Of a DNA stretch of 6,930 nt, positions 1 to 5,252 are shown piece after piece. The DNA is from Methanobrevibacter sp. GTDB lineage: Archaea > Methanobacteriota > Methanobacteria > Methanobacteriales > Methanobacteriaceae. The DNA lies in NCBI GenBank assembly GCA_016838945.1, contig JADLKP010000116.1:1-6930 (forward strand), written 5' to 3'. Numbering within the stretch: the first letter of the stretch is position 1; the number at the start of each line of letters is the position of its first letter. The position numbers and the translations under genes were made by a program. The notes beneath the pieces are model-generated. The model ran no database searches, was not told the origin of the DNA, and saw only the letters and a program-made list of their open reading frames with translations.

Positions 1-22
1 TATAAAATAATTGAATCAATCT

Positions 23-58
23 AAAAAAAAAAGATATAGAGAAAAATTAATTTCTCTA
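23..58 (-). terminator. Hairpin plus T10 terminator of the substrate-binding protein gene
   Basis: An 8-bp perfect stem (37-44 with 51-58, loop of 6) overlaps the stop codon. On the minus strand it is followed by a few bases and then a run of ten T (A10 at 23-32). Oligo-T runs are the main signal for archaeal RNA polymerase termination, and the hairpin adds support. Its position suggests the transcript ends right after this gene, so no permease or ATPase gene follows on the same message. Confidence 0.7.
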
Positions 59-880
59 ATTAGGATAGATTACTCCTTCAGGAATACCATACTTTTCATA
101 TTTTTGAGCTATTCTTTTAACAGTTCCATCATCATACATTTCGTTTAAGGTATCCTGAACTTGATTTTTGAGCCCTTCATCTCCTTTTCCAAATGCTACA
201 CCATATACTTCATTGGAAAGTGGTTGATCCAATATTTTAGCATCAGTAAATTTCTCGTTGACCATATACCTTCCTAAACCGCTGTCGATGATGATTACAT
301 CACATACTCCGGATTCCAAATCCATAAATGCGGTATCGTATCCATCCACTTCATTAATTGTAGCAAATGTTTTGTTCAAGGTTTCATTTTCTGCAATTGT
401 CTTTAAGATTGAACTTCCTTGTTGAACTTCCAATGTTGAACCGTTCAAATCATCGATTGATTCAATTCCTGAATCTCCCCTTACGACGACAAGCTTGGTA
501 TTGTTGAAGTAAGGTTCTGTCCATGCATAATCATCTTCACGACCGTTTATGGTAAATTCACTCCAAATGCAGTCGACTTCTCGGCTATCCAATTCAAATT
601 TCTTTGTATTCCAATCTATAATCGGTTGTGCCTTGAATGTCCAATTGTTTCTTTTTGCAACTTCTTGAGCAAGTTCAAGGTCAAATCCTGTATACTCACC
701 ATTAGCATCCACATATCCAAATGGTGGGAATTGACTATTGAAACCGACAACGAAGGTATCGTCAGGATTATCATTCAATGCATCGAATCCCTCAAGGAAA
801 TCGAAGAAGCCTGCACTTACACAACCTATCATTAAAAATATTGACAATAAAATAGATATAAATATGATTGATTTTTTCAT
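56..880 (-). CDS. Amino-acid ABC transporter substrate-binding protein, family 3 (SBP_bac_3-like)
   Basis: Predicted extracytoplasmic receptor that captures an amino acid and delivers it to an ABC permease. Residues 1-20 are a Lys-Lys start, a hydrophobic core and MIGC, a weak lipobox with Cys20. VSA at 21-23 could instead be a signal peptidase I site, so lipid anchoring is uncertain. The mature part follows the family-3 pattern: FPPFGYVDANGEYTGFDLEL near 51-70, the VDCIWSEFTINGRED segment whose Arg normally holds the ligand carboxylate, LEVQQGSS, and CDVIIID, whose Asp usually contacts the amino group. At 274 residues the length is normal. The ATG is set by GGAGGT five bases upstream. No permease or ATPase partner lies in the window and a terminator follows directly, so the partners are elsewhere. 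It is divergent from an NSS amino-acid transporter. The exact ligand is not readable. Family assignment is firm. Confidence 0.9.
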   Translation of the reverse strand: MKKSIIFISILLSIFLMIGCVSAGFFDFLEGFDALNDNPDDTFVVGFNSQFPPFGYVDANGEYTGFDLELAQEVAKRNNWTFKAQPIIDWNTKKFELDSREVDCIWSEFTINGREDDYAWTEPYFNNTKLVVVRGDSGIESIDDLNGSTLEVQQGSSILKTIAENETLNKTFATINEVDGYDTAFMDLESGVCDVIIIDSGLGRYMVNEKFTDAKILDQPLSNEVYGVAFGKGDEGLKNQVQDTLNEMYDDGTVKRIAQKYEKYGIPEGVIYPN

Positions 881-885
881 GTGCT

Positions 886-891
886 ACCTCC
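886..891 (-). promoter_or_regulatory. Ribosome binding site of the substrate-binding protein gene
   Basis: GGAGGT on the minus strand, five bases before the ATG at 880. This is a near-complete match to the archaeal anti-Shine-Dalgarno and fixes the start. Confidence 0.85.
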
Positions 892-897
892 AAAAGA

Positions 898-955
898 CTA
901 AGAATTGAAGGATTAAAGAGAATTGAGAAATCTCTTTTTTATTCATCATTCTTAG
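898..955. repeat. Nested inverted repeat upstream of the substrate-binding protein gene
   Basis: The outer arms CTAAGAAT (898-905) and ATTCTTAG (948-955) are perfect complements. Inside them TGAA (906-909) pairs with TTCA (942-945), leaving a 2-base bulge, and AAAGAGA (915-921) pairs with TCTCTTT (931-937). Together they form an imperfect stem of about 19 bp. It lies 18-75 bases upstream of the minus-strand ATG. It could be a structured mRNA leader or an operator; the sequence does not decide. Confidence 0.45.
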
Positions 956-973
956 AATAAGGTTAATATATTA

Positions 974-989
974 TTAAAATATATTTTAA
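974..989. promoter_or_regulatory. 16-bp perfect palindrome, possible TATA region
   Basis: TTAAAATATATTTTAA is its own reverse complement and contains TATA-like sequence in both directions. It lies about 95-110 bases before the minus-strand start. AATATATT at 965-972 is a nearby alternative leftward TATA box. It is AT-only sequence, so chance is a real alternative. Confidence 0.3.
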
Positions 990-1137
990 GAATATTTTTT
1001 ATTTCACTATTTAAAATCTTTATTGTCCTTTCTTTATAAAGTTTTGTAGATAAACCTTAATCTTGTTAAGAAAAAGCCGATTTCCTCTTTTCAATTCACC
1101 ATAATTCCTTTAAACTTAAAGAAAAATTGCATAAGAA

Positions 1138-1146
1138 TTATATAAA
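1138..1146 (+). promoter_or_regulatory. TATA-like box for the NSS transporter gene
   Basis: TTATATAAA, 67 bases upstream of the ATG at 1214. A start site about 25 bases downstream would give a leader of roughly 45 bases. GATATAAAC just after it (from 1151) is an alternative. The call is inferred from spacing and composition in very AT-rich DNA. Confidence 0.4.
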
Positions 1147-1213
1147 AAAAGATATAAACTTTTAATTAGTTCAAATAAATCAAAAAATAACTATTTTTAA
1201 ATAAAGTGATAAA

Positions 1214-2680
1214 ATGAGTGAAAATTCCGGCTGGAGTTCAATAAAGACTTTCTTGCTTGCAATGATTGGCCTTACAATTGGTATAGGAAACATATGGCGT
1301 TTCAGTTATGTCTTCTATAGCAATGGGGGAGGATCATTCTTTATTCCTTACATAATAGCAATCATTGTAATGGGATTGCCATTCTTGATATTGGAATACG
1401 GTTTGGGATATCACTTCAAAGAGAGTTTTTCAAAATTACTGCATGACATAAATCCAAAATTTGAGATAATCGGTTGGATGCTTGTTCTCTTTGTATTCGT
1501 TGTTGTAATCTATTATATGGTTATCCTGAGTTGGGATTTAGTATACTTTTTAAACAGTTTCACATTTGGATGGGGAAGTGACCCATCAGCATTTTTCACT
1601 GCAAACGTTGGGGGTTCCTCTAATTTAAGTGGAATCAGTTCCGTAATATTGCCAACTTTCATTTGCAGCATAATCCTATGGGCATTATTCTGGCTTGTTT
1701 CAAATAGGGATATTGATGAGGGAATAGGGAGAGTTTCAAGAATTCTAATGCCATTGCTTTTCATCATAATGTCATTTATTCTTATCTATTCATTTACATT
1801 ACCTGGATTTGAATTAGGATTGACTACATTGCTTACCCCCAATTGGGCAATGCTGTTTGACATCAATGTTTGGCTTGCTGCATTTGCTCAGATAATATTT
1901 TCATTAAGCATAGGACAAGCTATGACCTACACTTATGCAAGCTACCTATCTGAAAAAACAAACTTGATTGATAACGTATTTATGGTTGTAGTGGCCAATT
2001 GCCTATATGAAATCTTTGTTGCCTTAGGAATATTTTCAATTTTAGGATATATGTCTGTAACAAGCTCAATTCCTATAACTGAATTGATCAGTGAAGGAAC
2101 AAGCCTAATATTTATCGTCCTTCCAGAAGTGTTTGAGGTTATGGGACCTATTGGAAGAGTAATCGCCCCATTATTAATGTTATCAATATTATTTGCAGGA
2201 TTTACATCTTCATTGGCATTATTTGAACCGTTATTGTCTTCCATTTGTGAAAAATTCAATTGGTCTCGTAAAAAAGGAGTGACTTCATTAGCCATAATAG
2301 CATGTTTAGGTTCATTGCTCTTTTCAACAGGAATAAGCTGTTACCTAGTTGAAATCATTGACACTTTCGTAAATGAGTTTGGAATTCTGATTCTAATAGC
2401 TGTACAGGCAATAATATTTACATGGTATTATGATGTTGATGAGATTATTCCCGTATTGAATGAAAATTCAGCAATAAAAGTTGGAAAGAAATGGAAATTC
2501 ACCCTAAAATACATACTTCCATTGATGTTGATTGTCATGTGGATTATAGGTGTTGTGCATATAATCTACAATGCAGATCCATTTAAGGCAGAAATTTATC
2601 TTTCAATTACATTTGTAGTAGCTATTCTGTCAATATTCCTAACTAAAGCTCATGCAAGAAAAGCTGAAGATGCCGTTTAA
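1214..2680 (+). CDS. Sodium-dependent NSS/SNF (LeuT-like) family amino-acid transporter
   Basis: Predicted membrane symporter that takes up an amino acid with sodium. The 488 residues give about twelve hydrophobic helices, consistent with the LeuT fold. TM1 carries the signature GIGNIWRFSY (23-32); Asn26 and Arg29 align with LeuT Asn27 (Na1 site) and Arg30 (external gate). TM6 has FSLSIGQAMTYTYASY (229-244), with Ser230 at the LeuT Thr254 position. TM8 has AGFTSS (328-333), whose Thr331 and Ser332 correspond to the Na2 ligands Thr354 and Ser355. Sodium coupling is therefore well supported; the substrate is not readable. The ATG follows GTGAT, a partial match to the GGTGAT end of the Shine-Dalgarno site. 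It is divergent from an amino-acid binding protein and convergent with serS. The numbering comparison is from memory of LeuT. Confidence 0.95.
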   Translation: MSENSGWSSIKTFLLAMIGLTIGIGNIWRFSYVFYSNGGGSFFIPYIIAIIVMGLPFLILEYGLGYHFKESFSKLLHDINPKFEIIGWMLVLFVFVVVIYYMVILSWDLVYFLNSFTFGWGSDPSAFFTANVGGSSNLSGISSVILPTFICSIILWALFWLVSNRDIDEGIGRVSRILMPLLFIIMSFILIYSFTLPGFELGLTTLLTPNWAMLFDINVWLAAFAQIIFSLSIGQAMTYTYASYLSEKTNLIDNVFMVVVANCLYEIFVALGIFSILGYMSVTSSIPITELISEGTSLIFIVLPEVFEVMGPIGRVIAPLLMLSILFAGFTSSLALFEPLLSSICEKFNWSRKKGVTSLAIIACLGSLLFSTGISCYLVEIIDTFVNEFGILILIAVQAIIFTWYYDVDEIIPVLNENSAIKVGKKWKFTLKYILPLMLIVMWIIGVVHIIYNADPFKAEIYLSITFVVAILSIFLTKAHARKAEDAV

Positions 2681-2699
2681 AAAATAGCCAAAGAATTAA

Positions 2700-2713
2700 A
2701 ATTTAATTAAATT
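2700..2713. repeat. AT-only 14-bp palindrome after the transporter gene
   Basis: AATTTAATTAAATT reads the same on both strands, 20 bases after the stop at 2680. It contains no T-run longer than three, so it is a weak terminator candidate. Its low complexity makes chance likely. Confidence 0.25.
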
Positions 2714-2789
2714 AAATTAAAAAAGTATTCAAAAAATGATTAATTAAAAAATTAAAAAGAAATAAGTTAAAATAATCTATAAAAAATAA

Positions 2790-2836
2790 AAAATAGGATA
2801 TTTAATAGAAAAAAATAAAATAGGATATTAAATAGA
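2790..2836. repeat. Direct repeat, two 20-base copies with period 27
   Basis: AAAATAGGATATTTAATAGA (2790-2809) recurs at 2817-2836 with one mismatch (T to A at position 14), so 19 of 20 bases match. It lies in the spacer between the convergent transporter and serS genes, within the likely serS 3' untranslated region. The GG pair in both copies makes it less trivial than the surrounding A-rich DNA. Confidence 0.7.
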
Positions 2837-2852
2837 TTTAATTTAAAAAAAA
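2809..2852 (-). terminator. Oligo-T terminator region of serS
   Basis: On the minus strand, T8 (A8 at 2845-2852) begins 23 bases after the serS stop. T7 (2809-2815) and further T6 runs (2788-2793, 2781-2786) follow. Serial T-runs without a strong hairpin are typical of archaeal 3' ends. Confidence 0.6.
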
Positions 2853-2875
2853 GAATTAAAAAGCAAAGAATAAAT

Positions 2876-4153
2876 CTATTCTTTAGCTTCAATAACTGTT
2901 TTTCCTCCCATGTAAGGCACCAATACCTCTGGGACTTTTATGCTTCCATCCGCTTGCTGATAGTTTTCCAAAATACAGCATATGGTTCTTTCAGTAGCAA
3001 TAGCTGTACTGTTTAAAGTGTGCAATATTTGAGCATCTCCAGAACCTGATCTACCATATCTTGTTTTGGTTTTACGAGCTTGATAATCCTTACAGTTGGT
3101 ACAACTTACCAATTCTCTAAATGCACCGGAACCTGGGAACCAAGCTTCAAGGTCGTATTTGATAGCTGCATTATCGTTTAAAGCTGAGGATACAATAGCT
3201 ATGACTTGGTATGGAAGACCTAATTTCTGATAGATTCTTTCAGTTACTTCCATCAAATGATCATGCTGTTTTCTTGAATCTTCAGGTGTGGAGAAGATGA
3301 ACTGTTCAATCTTTTCAAATTGGTGAACTCTAAAGATTCCTAAGGTATCTTTTCCATGAGATCCCGCTTCCTTTCTAAAACAGGTTGAAAGTGCGCAGTA
3401 TCTTAATGGCAAGTCTTCAGGGTTGATGATTTCATTTCTGTGAAGAGCCGCCAAGGTCTGTTCAGCAGTTGCAATCAAGTACATGTCTTCATTTTCAACT
3501 TTGTATAATGTTTCTTCAAACTCGCCAAGCTCTGAAGTTTCAGCTGCAACTTCCCCTTTTACAAAGAAAGGAGTTTGCATTGGAATGTAACCTTCATCCT
3601 CAAGTTCGGAAAGTGCAAATTGAATCAATGCCAAGTTCAAATGCAAGATGTCTCTTTTCAAGTAGTAGAATCTTGCACCTGCAATGCTCGCTGCAGTTTC
3701 AAGGTCTGCGCCATCGATCTTATTGATTAAATCCACATGATTCAACAATTCAAAGTCATGCTCTGGAATTTCACCATAGGTTCTGACAACCACATTGTCG
3801 TCTTCAGTATCAGAAACAGGGACATCCTCATCGATGATGTTTCCAACTTTGTATCTGTAATCATCTCGAAGAGCAAGGTATTCTGCATTTTTAGCACTTA
3901 ACTCTTTAATTTCATTAGCAACTTCCTTGGATTTTGCAATGACCTCTTCAATGTTGCCTTCCTGTTTAGCTTTTTTAAATGATTTGGATAATTTGTTTTT
4001 CTCTGCTCTTAAAGAGTTTAATCTTCTTTCACCTTCTCTCCATAAGGTGTCATATTCAATAACTTTTTCTGCATTTTCTGTGCTTCTAAATCTTTTCTTC
4101 TCAGAGTCAAATATCAATTCAGGATTTTCTCTGAACAATTTAATGTCTAACAC
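2876..4153 (-). CDS. serS: Seryl-tRNA synthetase, type 1
   Basis: Charges tRNA-Ser (and tRNA-Sec where present) with serine in the cytoplasm. The 425 residues match the common type-1 enzyme. Residues 1 to about 110 form the long helical coiled-coil arm that grips the tRNA long variable arm. The class II core follows: GYIPMQTP (188-195) in the motif 1 region, TAEQ (229-232) in the serine-binding TxE loop, motif 2 FRKEAGSHGKDTLG onward (259-283), ELVSCTNCKDYQAR (347-360), and motif 3 around NSTAIATERTICCILENYQ (381-399) with Arg389. From memory, NST and CCILENYQ resemble the archaeal/eukaryotic branch more than the bacterial GSGLAVGRT form. The start is GTG at 4151-4153, seven bases after AAGGAGA, and the N-terminus MLDIKLFRENPE is typical. 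It is separated from the upstream radical SAM gene by a likely terminator, so it is probably transcribed alone. Confidence 0.97.
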   Translation of the reverse strand: MLDIKLFRENPELIFDSEKKRFRSTENAEKVIEYDTLWREGERRLNSLRAEKNKLSKSFKKAKQEGNIEEVIAKSKEVANEIKELSAKNAEYLALRDDYRYKVGNIIDEDVPVSDTEDDNVVVRTYGEIPEHDFELLNHVDLINKIDGADLETAASIAGARFYYLKRDILHLNLALIQFALSELEDEGYIPMQTPFFVKGEVAAETSELGEFEETLYKVENEDMYLIATAEQTLAALHRNEIINPEDLPLRYCALSTCFRKEAGSHGKDTLGIFRVHQFEKIEQFIFSTPEDSRKQHDHLMEVTERIYQKLGLPYQVIAIVSSALNDNAAIKYDLEAWFPGSGAFRELVSCTNCKDYQARKTKTRYGRSGSGDAQILHTLNSTAIATERTICCILENYQQADGSIKVPEVLVPYMGGKTVIEAKE

Positions 4154-4160
4154 TGTTTAT

Positions 4161-4167
4161 TCTCCTT
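4161..4167 (-). promoter_or_regulatory. Ribosome binding site supporting the serS GTG start
   Basis: AAGGAGA on the minus strand, seven bases before the GTG at 4151-4153. It decides for the GTG start, which also gives the expected N-terminus. Confidence 0.85.
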
Positions 4168-4210
4168 TTAAATGAATAAATAATAAAGTAAATATAATTT
4201 CAGCAGCCAT

Positions 4211-4229
4211 AAATTTTATCATAAAATTT
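4211..4229. promoter_or_regulatory. 19-bp palindrome in the serS upstream region
   Basis: AAATTTTAT-C-ATAAAATTT has perfect 9-bp arms around one central base. It lies 57-76 bases before the serS start. A plausible serS TATA box (minus-strand GATATATTAT, 4240-4249, after an A-run) would place the start site near 4220, inside this palindrome. That position would suit an operator, but regulation is inference. Confidence 0.4.
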
Positions 4230-4239
4230 TTATTAATAA

Positions 4240-4249
4240 ATAATATATC
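4240..4249 (-). promoter_or_regulatory. TATA-like box for serS
   Basis: Minus-strand GATATATTAT preceded by an A-rich, BRE-like stretch (4250-4256), about 90 bases before the GTG start. The DNA is AT-rich, so other positions are possible. Confidence 0.35.
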
Positions 4250-4275
4250 TTTTTTATTTAATAATTATTTTGATT

Positions 4276-4313
4276 AAAAAAAAGTATTTTCACTAATTTT
4301 CGAAAATTAGTGA
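4276..4313 (-). terminator. Perfect-palindrome hairpin plus T8, terminator of the radical SAM gene
   Basis: TCACTAATTTTC (4290-4301) is followed directly by its exact reverse complement (4302-4313), a 24-base perfect palindrome that folds into a stem of about 10 bp with a UCGA loop. On the minus strand it begins 13 bases after the stop codon and is followed six bases later by T8 (A8 at 4276-4283). Hairpin plus T-run fits a terminator. A dyad protein-binding site is the alternative. Confidence 0.7.
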
Positions 4314-4326
4314 TTGAATTTTAAAT

Positions 4327-5205
4327 CTATTTTCTCCTTTTTGAAGATTGCCTTATCTTTTCATGATAGAAATAATTTATTATGATTGGATTTTCATTAG
4401 GACTTTTGATAAAAGGCTCCTCATCTATCATATACATGAAATCATTTTCCTTTGCATAAGCACTGATTTCATCATCCAATTCTTTCCAATAGGACAAGTC
4501 CTTATAAGCATATATTTCTTTATAAAGAGGCATCAATTCAGGATATTTCAAATCAATATAATCCAAAATGGCCTTTTTATATCCTCCTCTCAAATTAAGA
4601 TTTTCAAGCCAAACATAATCACAAAAAGCACTGATTTCCTCAATTATTCCAATAGGATCTGTTATTTCAGGAAAAATAGGAGATATGAAACAGGATGTTC
4701 TTATGCCTTCTTTGTGAAACCTCTTCATGGCTTTGATTCTATCCTTGATTGATGGGGCATCATCCATATCATCCTTAAAATCTTCATCAAGAGTATTGAT
4801 GGACCATGAAACCAAAGGGTCATTGAATGTTTTTATCAAATCCAAATCTCTGCACACCAAATCTGATTTTGTAGTGATGATCAGATTAATGCCAGACCCC
4901 CTCAATTCCTCTAACAATTGACGAGTTCTGCAGAATTCCTCTTCACATTGATTGTATCCATCAGTTACAGAACCTACAATAACAGTTTCTCCAGAATACT
5001 TTTGAGGATTCTTTATAGGTTTCCAATACTTTACATCAATGAAAGTTCCCCATTTTTCCTTATGACCAGTGAATCTTTTCATAAAATCCGCGTAACAGTA
5101 TTTGCAGGCATGAGGACATCCTACATATGTATTTGCAGTATAACCTGCAATCGGGAGATTTGATTTAGATAATATTGATTTTACATCCTTTTCTTGAATA
5201 AACAT
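4327..5205 (-). CDS. Radical SAM protein of the spore photoproduct lyase-like (SplB/COG1533) family
   Basis: Predicted cytoplasmic iron-sulfur enzyme that cleaves S-adenosylmethionine to start radical chemistry; its substrate is unknown. From the ATG at 5205 it has 292 residues. The [4Fe-4S] motif is GCPHACKYCYA with Cys30, Cys34 and Cys37, preceded by NTYVG as in SPL-like proteins. Further family features are VGSVTDGYNQCEEEFCRTRQ (77-96), SWSINTLDEDF near 133-143, and SCFISPIFPEITD (171-183). Relatives are often labelled DNA repair photolyase, but that activity is not shown for most, so I do not assert it. A TTG at 5226 would add seven residues; the ATG is preferred because GGTGAT lies three bases before it. 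It lies 47 bp after the unknown gene at 5253-5882, perhaps in one operon, although T-runs lie between them. It ends at a hairpin plus T8. Confidence 0.9.
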   Translation of the reverse strand: MFIQEKDVKSILSKSNLPIAGYTANTYVGCPHACKYCYADFMKRFTGHKEKWGTFIDVKYWKPIKNPQKYSGETVIVGSVTDGYNQCEEEFCRTRQLLEELRGSGINLIITTKSDLVCRDLDLIKTFNDPLVSWSINTLDEDFKDDMDDAPSIKDRIKAMKRFHKEGIRTSCFISPIFPEITDPIGIIEEISAFCDYVWLENLNLRGGYKKAILDYIDLKYPELMPLYKEIYAYKDLSYWKELDDEISAYAKENDFMYMIDEEPFIKSPNENPIIINYFYHEKIRQSSKRRK

Positions 5206-5208
5206 AAT

Positions 5209-5214
5209 ATCACC
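5209..5214 (-). promoter_or_regulatory. Ribosome binding site that sets the radical SAM start
   Basis: GGTGAT on the minus strand, three bases before the ATG at 5203-5205. It matches the distal part of the GGAGGTGAT complement to 16S rRNA and favours this ATG over the TTG at 5226. Confidence 0.7.
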
Positions 5215-5217
5215 AAT

Positions 5218-5231
5218 AAAAAACAAAAAAA
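5218..5231 (-). terminator. T7-G-T6 tract between the unknown gene and the radical SAM gene
   Basis: On the minus strand TTTTTTTGTTTTTT lies 21 bases after the stop of the upstream gene and 12 bases before the radical SAM ATG. Such tracts can stop archaeal RNA polymerase, so it may be a full or partial terminator. The short spacing also allows read-through. No supporting hairpin is seen. Confidence 0.35.
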
Positions 5232-5252
5232 CAAATAGCTGCTCCTTTGGAC

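Larger units (their letters stand above)
881..1213. other. Divergent intergenic region (333 bp), no gene seen
   Basis: AT-rich spacer between the substrate-binding protein gene (leftward) and the NSS transporter gene (rightward). It holds the leftward ribosome binding site, a nested inverted repeat at 898-955, a 16-bp palindrome at 974-989 and a rightward TATA-like box at 1138-1146. The stretch from about 1020 to 1130 shows no ORF with a ribosome binding site and no recognisable RNA gene. Confidence 0.7.

Noticed and set aside
626..835. Plus-strand open frame of 69 codons
   Set aside because: Antisense to the substrate-binding protein gene, without a promoter or ribosome binding site.
915..940. 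Hairpin plus T6 read as a plus-strand terminator
   Set aside because: No plus-strand gene lies upstream, because 56-880 is transcribed leftward. It is better read as part of the nested inverted repeat.
1513..1767. Minus-strand open frame of 84 codons
   Set aside because: Antisense to the transporter gene, no family features; treated as a shadow.
1942..2295. Minus-strand open frame of 117 codons
   Set aside because: Antisense to the transporter gene. The Asn-rich product is the complement of hydrophobic membrane-helix codons.
3469..3726. Plus-strand open frame of 85 codons within serS
   Set aside because: Antisense shadow of a well-conserved enzyme.
3927..4175. Plus-strand open frame of 82 codons across the serS start
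   Set aside because: Antisense to the coiled-coil part of serS; no supporting signals.
4348..4752. Plus-strand open frame of 134 codons
   Set aside because: It lies wholly antisense to the radical SAM gene, has no clear ribosome binding site, and its Ile/Phe-rich composition is what the complement of this AT-rich gene gives.
4727..5163. Two plus-strand open frames (4727-4921, 4918-5163)
   Set aside because: Both are antisense to the radical SAM gene. Their 4-base overlap looks operon-like, but the products have no recognisable features.
5206..5226. TTG start seven codons upstream for the radical SAM protein
   Set aside because: The TTG has no ribosome binding site at proper spacing (the nearest GGAG is 15 bases away), while the ATG at 5205 follows GGTGAT directly.
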